Assembly (NCBI GenBank): GCA_038317685.1 | Contig: JBBQBQ010000065.1 | Span: forward strand, 1 to 15,435 | Direction of reading: 5' to 3' | DNA from: JBBQBQ01 sp038317685 | GTDB taxonomy: Bacteria > Desulfobacterota > Desulfuromonadia > Desulfuromonadales > DDH964 | DNA: 15,435 nucleotides | Part shown: piece after piece, positions 1-6,009 of the stretch | Position numbering within the stretch: position 1 is the first letter of the stretch | Layout of the letters: each line of letters opens with the position of its first letter | Position numbers and translations under genes: made by a program | Notes under the pieces: generated by a model | Told to the model about the DNA's origin: nothing | Databases searched by the model: none | Seen by the model: only the letters and a program-made list of their open reading frames with translations

Positions 1-283
1 GGACTACCGGGTCGACGGGGATCGGCTCCTTGCCGTCGCCGCCCGGGTGCGGGGGAGCGGTGCCGGCATGGAGATTCCCGACGATGCGGTATGGGGCGCC
101 GGCGCCTGGGAATACCGGCCGAAGCTGGCTCCCCTTAAAGAGCTGACCTTGACCCGCTCCACCTTCACCAGCGACTACCAGCTCTGCTGGGAAGGACACT
201 GCCGGAGCCTCACCGACCTCCTCGGTCCCGCTTCGGACGGCACCATCGTCAACATCTTCGCCTGCCCGGTCGCAAAACCGTGA
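1..283 (+). CDS. DUF1850 family protein, 3' end only
   Basis: The reading frame is open from the left edge of the window to a TGA at 281-283 and gives the last 93 residues of a protein that starts outside the window. The visible part has the pattern I associate with DUF1850: a stretch ending in GSGAGM near the middle, a GxWxYxP-like motif (GAWEYRP), an L-T-L-T-R-S strand, and a C-terminal segment with WEGHC and SLTDLL. DUF1850 proteins are about 150 residues, so roughly the N-terminal third is missing. Their function is not established. They are commonly encoded beside TAXI-type TRAP transporter genes, so a dicarboxylate-type uptake system may lie just upstream; this is inference. The next gene on the same strand begins 63 bp later and could be cotranscribed. 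The GTG at 47 is internal to the frame and is not a credible start. Confidence 0.65.
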   Translation, partial: DYRVDGDRLLAVAARVRGSGAGMEIPDDAVWGAGAWEYRPKLAPLKELTLTRSTFTSDYQLCWEGHCRSLTDLLGPASDGTIVNIFACPVAKP

Positions 284-346
284 CCGTCCCTGTTCAACCG
301 TGATTTTTTCTGGAGCGGCCCACCGGCGGGCCGGGAGGATACCGAT

Positions 347-1252
347 ATGACCGAACGACTCAGCGGTGTGCATACCATCGTCCCCACTCCCTTCGACGAA
401 CGGGGGGACCTCGACAGCCTGAGCCTCCACCGCCTGATCGAATTTCTGGTCGGTTTGGGGGTCGACGGTGTGGTGGTGCTGGGGGTGATGGGGGAAGCGC
501 CGAAACTCTCCGAAGAGGAACAGGCGGAGGTGATCCGGGTGACGGTGCTGGCCGCAGCCGGGAAGGTCCCGGTCTTCGCCGGGGCCGGGGCCGCCGGCAC
601 CGACCTCGCCATCGCCAAGGGGCGCGCGGCCCTCAAGGGGGGGGCGGCGGGTCTGCTGGTGGCTCCCCCGCCGGTGCAGAAGGACGCCGTGATCTTCGAA
701 TACTATCGCCGCATCGGCGAAGCCCTGGATGCGCCGTTGATCCTGCACGACTACCCGGCGACGACCGGCATCCTGCTGAGCGCCGAACTCGTCGCCCGGA
801 TGTACCAGGATATCGACCAGGTCCAGGTCATCAAGCTCGAAGAGCCGCCGACCGGGCCGAAGATCTCCCAACTGCGCAAGCTCTGTCCAGACCTCGGCAT
901 CCTCGGCGGTCTCGGGGGGATGTACCTGCTGGAGGAGCTGCAACGGGGGGCTGACGGCATCATGACCGGCTTCTCCTTCCCCGAGGTGCTGATCACCATC
1001 TATAAATCCTTCCGTCGCGGAGACCTAGCCGCTGCGGGGGAAGTTTTCTACCGGGCCTGCCCGTTGCTGCGCTACGAATTTCAGCCCGGGGTCGGCCTGG
1101 CGGTGCGCAAGGAGATCTACCGCCAACGCGGCGCCATCGCCTCGGCCCTGGTCCGCCACCCCGGCAGCCAGATCGACGCCGACCTGCGCCGGGAGTTGGC
1201 CCAAATTCTGGCCTTCTGCCCCCCGGAAAGCCTCGGCCTGCCACCGGCCTAA
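347..1252 (+). CDS. DHDPS/NAL-family lyase (class I aldolase fold), function uncertain
   Basis: A 301-residue protein of the dihydrodipicolinate synthase/N-acetylneuraminate lyase superfamily, cytoplasmic TIM-barrel enzymes that bind a 2-oxo acid (often pyruvate) as a Schiff base on a lysine. The N-terminal V-P-T-P-F motif is at residues 12-16 and the Schiff-base lysine is expected at K163 in VIKLEE. Two signature sites differ from true DapA. The usual GTTGE is GVMGE (46-50), and the usual LYNVP is LHDYP (133-137), so the catalytic Tyr position is His134 and a Tyr appears two residues later. Lysine-biosynthetic DHDPS activity is therefore unlikely; another aldolase, hydratase or dehydratase reaction is expected. 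GGGAGG at 333-338, 8 nt upstream, supports this ATG. It lies 25 bp before an FAH-family gene, suggesting that the two act in sequence on a 2-oxo acid intermediate. Confidence 0.85.
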   Translation: MTERLSGVHTIVPTPFDERGDLDSLSLHRLIEFLVGLGVDGVVVLGVMGEAPKLSEEEQAEVIRVTVLAAAGKVPVFAGAGAAGTDLAIAKGRAALKGGAAGLLVAPPPVQKDAVIFEYYRRIGEALDAPLILHDYPATTGILLSAELVARMYQDIDQVQVIKLEEPPTGPKISQLRKLCPDLGILGGLGGMYLLEELQRGADGIMTGFSFPEVLITIYKSFRRGDLAAAGEVFYRACPLLRYEFQPGVGLAVRKEIYRQRGAIASALVRHPGSQIDADLRRELAQILAFCPPESLGLPPA

Positions 1253-1277
1253 GCCCCTTTCTCCCGGAGAACCGACC

Positions 1278-2168
1278 ATGCGCCTGGCGACCATCAAGAG
1301 CAGTGCCGGAGAGGAAGCCGCCATCATCACCGCCGGCGGCGCCCTCCCCCTCTCCTCCCTCAACCGGCGGACCGGCTCCGTCTGGCCGACCGACCTCTTC
1401 GGCCTCATCGAGAGCGGTCAGCTGCCGGCCCTCACCAACCGGTACCGTGACGGCGGGGCGGACCCCTTGGCGGCCTGCACCGCCGATCTCCTCCCCCTGG
1501 CCGAGGTCCAATTCGGCCCCCTCTATCGGCGGCCCCGCAAGATCTGGGGGATCGGCCTCAACTACCGGGAGCATGCCGGCGACCTCCACGCCCAGGCGCC
1601 GACCAGCTCCCCGGCGAGTTTCATGAAGCCCGATACGGCGATCATCGGTTCCGGAGAGACCATCGAAATTCCGCGGATGTCCGACCGCACCACCGCCGAA
1701 GCGGAATTGGGGGTCATCATCGGCCGCCGCTGCCGGGAGGTTTCGGCCGCCGAGGCCGCCGCGGTCATCGCCGGCTTTACGACGATCATCGATATGACCG
1801 CCGAGGACATCCTGCAGCAGAACCCCCGCTACCTCACCCAATCGAAGAGCTTCGATACCTTCTTCAGCTTCGGCCCCCTCTTCCTCACCCCCGACGAGAT
1901 CCCCGACCTGCTGGAGTTGGAGGTCGCCACTGTCAGCAACGGCCGCATCCACCGGCAGAACCGCGTCGCCAACATGACCTTCCCCCCCCTGGAGCTGGTC
2001 GCTTACCACTCCCGGATCATGACCCTCCTCCCCGGCGACATCATCTCCACCGGCACCCCCGGCGCCGTCGTCATCGCTGACGGGGATGTCGTGGAGTGCC
2101 GGATCGCCGGCTTTCCCCCCCTCGTCAACCCCGTCGTCGATCTGAAGCTGCAGCGTCCCCGGTCCTGA
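1278..2168 (+). CDS. Fumarylacetoacetate hydrolase (FAH) family protein
   Basis: A 296-residue enzyme of the FAH superfamily, metal-dependent enzymes that cleave or decarboxylate beta-diketo acids, or isomerise 2-hydroxy-dienoates. An N-terminal cap (about 1-80) precedes the catalytic domain. Visible motifs are GLNYREHA (93-100, with the conserved His99), the metal ligands Glu141 and Glu143 in EAELG and Asp172 in IDMTAED, Lys190-Ser191-Phe192 near FGP (198-200), and the C-terminal MTF...LPGDIISTGTP block (233-261). GGAG at 1266-1269 supports the ATG. The gene follows the DHDPS-like gene by 25 bp and ends convergent with the CoA-transferase gene. The family contains hydrolases, isomerases, oxaloacetate decarboxylases and diketo-deoxy-sugar-acid hydrolases, and the sequence alone does not choose between them. 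A run of eight C at 1982-1989 lies in the gene but the frame is intact. Confidence 0.9.
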   Translation: MRLATIKSSAGEEAAIITAGGALPLSSLNRRTGSVWPTDLFGLIESGQLPALTNRYRDGGADPLAACTADLLPLAEVQFGPLYRRPRKIWGIGLNYREHAGDLHAQAPTSSPASFMKPDTAIIGSGETIEIPRMSDRTTAEAELGVIIGRRCREVSAAEAAAVIAGFTTIIDMTAEDILQQNPRYLTQSKSFDTFFSFGPLFLTPDEIPDLLELEVATVSNGRIHRQNRVANMTFPPLELVAYHSRIMTLLPGDIISTGTPGAVVIADGDVVECRIAGFPPLVNPVVDLKLQRPRS

Positions 2169-2215
2169 GTCGGGGCGCCGCTGCCCCCGGTTCCCGGCCA
2201 GTTATCGGGGCCGTT

Positions 2216-3439
2216 TCAGATGACCCCGCGGGCCGCCAGGGCGGCGAGTTCCCCGTCGCTCACGCCGAGGCGCTCCCGCAGAACTTCCGCGGTATGCTGG
2301 CCAAGGGTCGGAGGCGCCCGATCATAGGCGACGGGGGTTTCGGAAAGACGCAGCGGGCTGGCGACCGACGGCACGCTCCCGGCCACCGGATGGGGGAGGT
2401 CGAGGTGCATCTGCCGCTCCCGCACCTGGGGATCGGCGAAGACTTCGGCCAGATCGTTGATCGGCCCGGCGGGGACCCCGGCCGCCTCCAGGACCGCCAG
2501 CCACTCGTGGCAGGTTCGGGCGCGCAGGATCTCGCCCACCAACGGCACCAGCAGCGCACGGTGGCGCACCCGTCCGGCGTTGCTCGCGAAACGCGGATCG
2601 GCCGCCAGTTCCGGCCGGCCCGCCAAGTCACAGAAGGCGACGAACTGGCTGTCGTTGCCGATGGCGAGGATCAGAGGCCGGTCGGCACTGGCGAAGACCT
2701 GATAAGGGACGATGCTGGCGGAGGCATTGCCGTAGCTCCCCAGGACTTCGCCCGAAACCAGATAGTTGAGGTGAGCGGTGGTCATGGCCGCGACCTGGGT
2801 ATCGAGCAGGGCCAGATCGATCCGCTGGCCGACCCCGGAACGCTGACGGTAGTTGAGGGCCGCGAGGATGGCGACGGCCGCGTACATGCCGGTCATCAGA
2901 TCAGCGATCGGCACTCCGACCTTCTGCGGCCCGCCGCCGGGAAGTCCGGGCGGCTCGCCGGTGACGCTCATGAGTCCCCCCAACCCCTGCACCACGAAAT
3001 CGTAACCGGCGCGATCCCGGTACGGGCCGGTCTGGCCGAAGCCGGTGACCGAGCAGTAGACCAGGCCGGGGTTGTCGGTCCGTAGCGCCTCGTAACCGAG
3101 CCCGTACCGCTCCAGGGTGCCGACCCGGTAGTTCTCGATGAGAACGTCGCTCTGCGCCGCCAGCCGCCGCACCAAGGCCTGCCCCGCCGGGTCGGCCAGA
3201 TCGACGGTCACCGATTTCTTGCCGCGGTTGAGGCCCAGAAAGTAGGCGGCATCGGCGGTCTCCCGACCGTTGCGATCCCGGAGGAAGGGGGGACCCCAGG
3301 CGCGGGTATCGTCGCCGCGTCCGGGACGTTCGATCTTGATCACCTCGGCGCCGAGATCGGCGAGGATCTGGCTGGCCCAGGGGGCGGCGACGACCCGGCT
3401 GAGATCGAGGACCCGTAATTCGGACAAAGCTTGGGGCAT
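2216..3439 (-). CDS. CaiB/BaiF family III CoA-transferase, SUGCT-like (copy 1)
   Basis: A 407-residue family III CoA-transferase, usual length for the family. These cytoplasmic enzymes move CoA between carboxylic acids through an aspartyl-CoA thioester. Landmarks are LDLSRVVAAPWA (11-22), LADLGAEVIKIERP (27-39), NRGKKS (71-76), GFGQTGPY (133-140) and the expected catalytic Asp180 in ADLMTGMYAA. The IVPYQVF and AIGNDSQF stretches match the pattern of human SUGCT (succinate:glutarate/hydroxymethylglutarate CoA-transferase), so glutarate or a similar dicarboxylate with succinyl-CoA as donor is a reasonable guess. AGGAG lies 10 nt before the ATG. It is divergent from the iclR gene, and a perfect palindrome sits in the shared spacer just after a candidate promoter, so repression by the IclR protein is likely. 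It is clearly paralogous to the CoA-transferase at 6010-7278. Confidence 0.9.
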   Translation of the reverse strand: MPQALSELRVLDLSRVVAAPWASQILADLGAEVIKIERPGRGDDTRAWGPPFLRDRNGRETADAAYFLGLNRGKKSVTVDLADPAGQALVRRLAAQSDVLIENYRVGTLERYGLGYEALRTDNPGLVYCSVTGFGQTGPYRDRAGYDFVVQGLGGLMSVTGEPPGLPGGGPQKVGVPIADLMTGMYAAVAILAALNYRQRSGVGQRIDLALLDTQVAAMTTAHLNYLVSGEVLGSYGNASASIVPYQVFASADRPLILAIGNDSQFVAFCDLAGRPELAADPRFASNAGRVRHRALLVPLVGEILRARTCHEWLAVLEAAGVPAGPINDLAEVFADPQVRERQMHLDLPHPVAGSVPSVASPLRLSETPVAYDRAPPTLGQHTAEVLRERLGVSDGELAALAARGVI

Positions 3440-3581
3440 GGCGAAAAGACTCCTGTCGACGGGGTCGTTTGGCTGACCCGGTCATTATCGTCAGGCTGGG
3501 CGATTTTCCCTATGGTTTTTTCGTCCCCAGCTCCACCGGCGACCTTCGGCCACCGGACGGTTCTTTCGTGACTCGCTCTCC

Positions 3582-3604
3582 ATTGTTCCGCCATGCGGAA
3601 CAAT
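3582..3604. promoter_or_regulatory. 23-bp perfect palindrome, candidate IclR-family operator
   Basis: Arms ATTGTTCCGC and GCGGAACAAT are exact reverse complements separated by CAT. A perfect 10+10 match is very unlikely by chance in a 321-bp spacer. TTCCGC-type half sites in inverted repeat are compatible with dimeric IclR-family regulators, and the iclR gene begins 157 bp away. Relative to the candidate minus-strand promoter (3614-3643), the site covers the expected transcription start and early transcript, the position for repression of the CoA-transferase. It is about 67 bp upstream of the plus-strand -35 box. I found no second exact copy in the window. It has no T-tract and no adjoining gene end, so a terminator role is unlikely. 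Confidence 0.75.
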
Positions 3605-3613
3605 CAACCCGAT

Positions 3614-3643
3614 TAATTAGTAAATTCTACAAAAAATTCGCAA
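3614..3643 (-). promoter_or_regulatory. Weak candidate promoter for CoA-transferase copy 1
   Basis: On the minus strand, TTGCGA (3643-3638) is followed after 18 bp by TAATTA (3619-3614), inside the AT-rich block. The match to sigma70 is modest. The case rests on position: the predicted start falls at the edge of the palindrome at 3582-3604. The AT-rich sequence offers other hexamer choices, so the exact boxes are uncertain. Confidence 0.35.
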
Positions 3644-3670
3644 AAATGGTTTTTTATTCCCATTTTTTCA

Positions 3671-3699
3671 TTGACAACCTCCCCCCGGTTGGCTATTCC
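3671..3699 (+). promoter_or_regulatory. Candidate sigma70 promoter for iclR
   Basis: A consensus -35 box TTGACA (3671-3676) is followed after 17 bp by TATTCC (3694-3699), a weak -10 box. The predicted start is about 55 bp before the iclR ATG at 3761. Consensus -35 sequence, ideal spacing and placement after an AT-rich stretch support it. Confidence 0.55.
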
Positions 3700-3760
3700 T
3701 CAAGGCAGGTTTTCACTTCGAATCCCCGATCCTACCTCGAATTCTCCTCGGGAGGTCGCC

Positions 3761-4555
3761 ATGCCGGATACACCCCCCCACCGAACCGCCGCCAAGGACC
3801 GCAGCTTCGTCACCGCCCTGGCCCGCGGCCTGGAGGTCCTGAGCTGCTTCAAGGCCGGTGACGCCTACCTGGGAAACAGTCAGATCGCGGGGCGGACCGG
3901 TCTCCCCAAATCGACCGTCTCCCGTCTTACCGCCACCTTGACCGAGGTCGGCTACCTGCGTTTTTCCCCGGAGCAGAACCAGTACCACCTCGGCAACGCG
4001 GTCCTCAGTCTCGGCTATGCCCTGCTGGCCCAGATGGACGTACGGCGCATCGCCCGGCCCTTGATGCAGGCCCTCGCCGAGCACACCCAGTCCTCCGTCA
4101 ACCTCGGCATTCGCGACGGCCTCAACATGGTCTACATCGACACCTACCGCAACGCCTCGACCTACGCCGTGCAGCTCGACGTCGGGGCCCAGGTCCCCAT
4201 CGCCACCACCTCCATGGGGCGTGCCTACCTGGCGGCTTTGCCGGACACGGAGCGCGCCGAACTCCTGGGCCAGATCCGCCGCCACGACCAAGACCAATGG
4301 CCGGCGGTCAGCACCGGCATCGAACAGGCCTTGCGCGACTACCGGGAGCACGGTTACTGCTGTTCTCTCGGGGACTGGCGGCAGGAAGTCCATGCCATCG
4401 CCGTCCCCCTGGTCCCCGCCGACGGCGCCGACCTGCTGGTCTTCAGTTGCAGCGGTGCCTCCTTTCAGCTCCGCCCCCAGCTCCTCGCCGACGATATCGG
4501 CCCGCGCCTGCTGAACCTGGTGGGGAACGTCAAGACCGCCCTGAGCCGGCGTTAG
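3761..4555 (+). CDS. IclR-family transcriptional regulator
   Basis: A 264-residue IclR-type regulator. The N-terminal winged helix-turn-helix (about 13-75) includes LGNSQIAGRTGLPKSTVSRL (37-56), the recognition-helix pattern typical of the family. The C-terminal ligand-binding domain (about 90-260) has the family-like segments VNLGIRDGLNMVYID, ATTSMGRAYLAALP and EVHAIAVPL. Ligands of the family are usually small carboxylic or aromatic acids. I chose the ATG at 3761 rather than an in-frame upstream codon at 3671 because GGAGGT (3751-3756) is 4 nt upstream and the upstream extension overlaps the -35 box. The gene sits between the divergent CoA-transferase and the downstream gcdH, so it is the obvious local regulator; autoregulation through the palindrome at 3582-3604 is likely. 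The stop is 80 bp before the gcdH start. I saw no strong promoter in that gap, so readthrough from iclR into gcdH is possible. Confidence 0.92.
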   Translation: MPDTPPHRTAAKDRSFVTALARGLEVLSCFKAGDAYLGNSQIAGRTGLPKSTVSRLTATLTEVGYLRFSPEQNQYHLGNAVLSLGYALLAQMDVRRIARPLMQALAEHTQSSVNLGIRDGLNMVYIDTYRNASTYAVQLDVGAQVPIATTSMGRAYLAALPDTERAELLGQIRRHDQDQWPAVSTGIEQALRDYREHGYCCSLGDWRQEVHAIAVPLVPADGADLLVFSCSGASFQLRPQLLADDIGPRLLNLVGNVKTALSRR

Positions 4556-4635
4556 CGCCTTTTCCATTAGACAGGGATATTTCGCCCACCGATCACCGCC
4601 GGAGAGATCCGGATCGGCACCGCACAGGAGGAACC

Positions 4636-5811
4636 ATGGCCACCACCGAGATGACCGATTACATGGGCGTAGCAGGACTGCTTAGCGACGAGGAGAAGCT
4701 GGTGCGGGAGACCGGCCGCAACTTCGTCAACGACCAGGTCTTGCCGATCATCGACGAGCATGCCCAGCACGAGACCTTCCCCAGCCACCTCATCGCACCG
4801 ATGGGGGAACTCGGATTTTTCGGCCCCAACCTCCCCGAAAAGTACGGTTGCGCCGGCCTCTCCAACGTCGCCTACGGCCTCCTGATGTACGAGCTGGAGC
4901 GGGGCGATTCGGGGCTGCGCAGCTTTGCCTCGGTGCAGGGGTCGCTGGTCATGTATCCGATCTACGCCTATGGCAGCGAAGCCCAGAAGGACTACTGGCT
5001 GCCGAAGATGGCGACCGGCGCGGTGATCGGCTGTTTCGGCCTGACCGAGCCCGACTTCGGCTCCAATCCGGCCGGGATGCGCACCCGCGCGGTCCGCGAG
5101 GGGAACGGCAGGTGGCGCCTGAACGGCGCCAAGATGTGGATCACCAACGGCAGCGTTGCCGACGTGGCGGTGGTCTGGGCCCAGACCGAGGACGGCATCC
5201 GCGGCTTTCTGGTCGAGAAGGGGACCCCCGGCTTCTCCGCCCCGCAGATGAAGGGGAAGTGGAGTCTGCGCGCTTCGGTCACCGCCGAACTGGTCTTCGA
5301 CAACGTCCTCCTCGACGAGGAAAAAAGTCTCCTCCCCGGGGTCAAAGGGATCAAGGGACCTTTGGGCTGCCTGACCCAGGACCGTTACGGCATCGCCTGG
5401 GGGGTCCTCGGCGCCGCCGAGCACTGCTATCAGACCGCCCTCGAATACGCCCTCGGCCGCATTCAGTTCGACAAGCCGATCGCCTCCTACCAGCTGCAGC
5501 AGAAGAAGCTTGCCGAGATGGTGACGGAACTGACCAAGGGGCAGCTCCTGGTCATGCAGCTCGGGCGCCTCAAGGACGCCGGAAAATACACCCCGGCCCA
5601 GGTCTCCATGGCCAAGATGAACAACGTCAACGCCGCTCTGGAGATCGCCCGCACCGCGCGCACCATCCTCGGCGCCAACGGCATCATGGGCGAATATCCG
5701 ATCATGCGCCATATGGCGAATCTCGAATCGGTCTACACCTACGAGGGGACCCACGACATGCACTCGCTGATCATCGGCCTGGAAGTCACCGGCATTCCGG
5801 CTTTCCGCTAG
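4636..5811 (+). CDS. gcdH: Glutaryl-CoA dehydrogenase (decarboxylating type predicted)
   Basis: A 391-residue acyl-CoA dehydrogenase-fold flavoprotein that matches glutaryl-CoA dehydrogenase along its length. The enzyme oxidises glutaryl-CoA to glutaconyl-CoA and decarboxylates it to crotonyl-CoA, passing electrons to ETF. Motifs include CFGLTEPDFGS (133-143), WITNG (168-172), GKWSLRAS (207-214), RYGIAWGVLGAAEHC (250-264), LGANGI (345-350) and TYEGTHD (368-374) with catalytic base Glu370. The substrate-carboxylate site of the human enzyme (Glu87, Arg94, Ser95) is kept as Glu88, Arg95 and Ser96, and the Tyr before the catalytic Glu is present (Tyr369), which favours the decarboxylating subtype. 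AGGAGG at 4626-4631, 4 nt before the ATG, fixes the start; a longer in-frame extension back to 4297 runs through iclR and is spurious. No etfA/etfB gene is in the window. A decayed oxidoreductase fragment follows the stop directly. Confidence 0.95.
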   Translation: MATTEMTDYMGVAGLLSDEEKLVRETGRNFVNDQVLPIIDEHAQHETFPSHLIAPMGELGFFGPNLPEKYGCAGLSNVAYGLLMYELERGDSGLRSFASVQGSLVMYPIYAYGSEAQKDYWLPKMATGAVIGCFGLTEPDFGSNPAGMRTRAVREGNGRWRLNGAKMWITNGSVADVAVVWAQTEDGIRGFLVEKGTPGFSAPQMKGKWSLRASVTAELVFDNVLLDEEKSLLPGVKGIKGPLGCLTQDRYGIAWGVLGAAEHCYQTALEYALGRIQFDKPIASYQLQQKKLAEMVTELTKGQLLVMQLGRLKDAGKYTPAQVSMAKMNNVNAALEIARTARTILGANGIMGEYPIMRHMANLESVYTYEGTHDMHSLIIGLEVTGIPAFR

Positions 5812-5937
5812 GGGAACGGCGCCGGGGGGGGACAGATCCTCGCCGAGGAGACCCTCCGACCGCGCATCAGCGAAGCCCGTGTCACCATGACCGCCACCAC
5901 CGGTGCGACGTTGCTCGTCTCCAACGGCCCTTTATGA
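5812..5937 (+). pseudogene. Relic of an Fe-S oxidoreductase C-terminal (CCG/HdrD-like) domain
   Basis: Reading on in the same frame right after the gcdH stop gives 41 codons to a TGA at 5935-5937. The peptide contains GAGGG, AEETLRPRISEAR and TGATLLVSNGPL. This resembles the CCG cysteine-rich domain of HdrB/HdrD-like Fe-S oxidoreductases, which reads roughly CCGAGGG, then EE, then RI..R..EA, then TGA..LVTACPxC. The cysteines are gone: the two before GAGGG are Gly-Asn-Gly here, and the CP position is GP followed by Leu and a stop. There is no start codon or RBS of its own. Known family context supports the idea, since ETF-linked Fe-S oxidoreductases are often encoded near acyl-CoA dehydrogenases in this bacterial group. 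The identification is from pattern memory over a short span and could be coincidence. A G8 homopolymer lies at 5824-5831. Confidence 0.45.
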
Positions 5938-5946
5938 CTGAAAGGC

Positions 5947-5991
5947 ATGGGTCTTATAAGTCTTATGGGCCCGATAAGACCGATGGGAAAC
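5947..5991. repeat. Array of five degenerate 9-bp repeats
   Basis: Five head-to-tail 9-bp units (5947-5955, 5956-5964, 5965-5973, 5974-5982, 5983-5991) alternate between ATGGG- and ATAAG-type starts, for example ATGGGTCTT then ATAAGTCTT. The first four fit the loose consensus ATRRGNCYK; the fifth keeps only the ATGGG start. Within the array GTCTTAT (5960-5966) and ATAAGAC (5974-5980) form a 7-bp inverted repeat around GGGCCCG. The array ends 8 bp before the Shine-Dalgarno of the following CoA-transferase gene, so it lies in its leader. I recall similar short ATGGG/ATAGG-type repeats in intergenic DNA of Desulfuromonadales, but cannot confirm this here. Confidence 0.7.
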
Positions 5992-6009
5992 AAAAACCAA
6001 GGAGCAACT

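Larger units (their letters stand above)
3440..3760. promoter_or_regulatory. Divergent control region between CoA-transferase copy 1 and iclR
   Basis: This 321-bp spacer has no convincing gene in any frame. Its centre (about 3600-3700) is strikingly AT-rich (runs of A and T around 3631-3667) in otherwise GC-rich DNA, as expected for a promoter region. It contains a 23-bp perfect palindrome, a plus-strand promoter facing iclR and a weaker minus-strand promoter facing the CoA-transferase, each listed separately. The part nearest the CoA-transferase start (3440-3570) shows nothing further that I recognise. Confidence 0.7.

Noticed and set aside
1982..1989. C8 run in the FAH-family gene as a contingency locus
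   Set aside because: The frame is intact, the run encodes Phe-Pro-Pro in a family-like motif, and such runs are expected in GC-rich genes.
2172..2187. GGGGC/GCCCC inverted repeat between the convergent FAH and CoA-transferase genes as a terminator
   Set aside because: It has only 5-bp arms with no T-tract on either strand; the chance of this arising in GC-rich DNA is high.
2096..3085. Long plus-strand frame of 329 codons opposite CoA-transferase copy 1
   Set aside because: It has Gly/Arg/Asp-rich composition with no domain, lies antisense to a clear CaiB/BaiF gene and is a normal shadow in GC-rich DNA.
4606..4615. GATCCGGATC palindrome upstream of gcdH as a second operator
   Set aside because: It is only 10 bp and does not resemble the 23-bp palindrome at 3582-3604.
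4297..4635. N-terminal extension of GcdH into iclR
   Set aside because: The extension has low-complexity Arg/Pro sequence, and a strong AGGAGG sits just before the ATG at 4636.
5824..5831. G8 run as a phase-variation site
   Set aside because: It lies in the non-coding or relic region and not in an intact gene or between promoter boxes, so slippage would have no clear effect.
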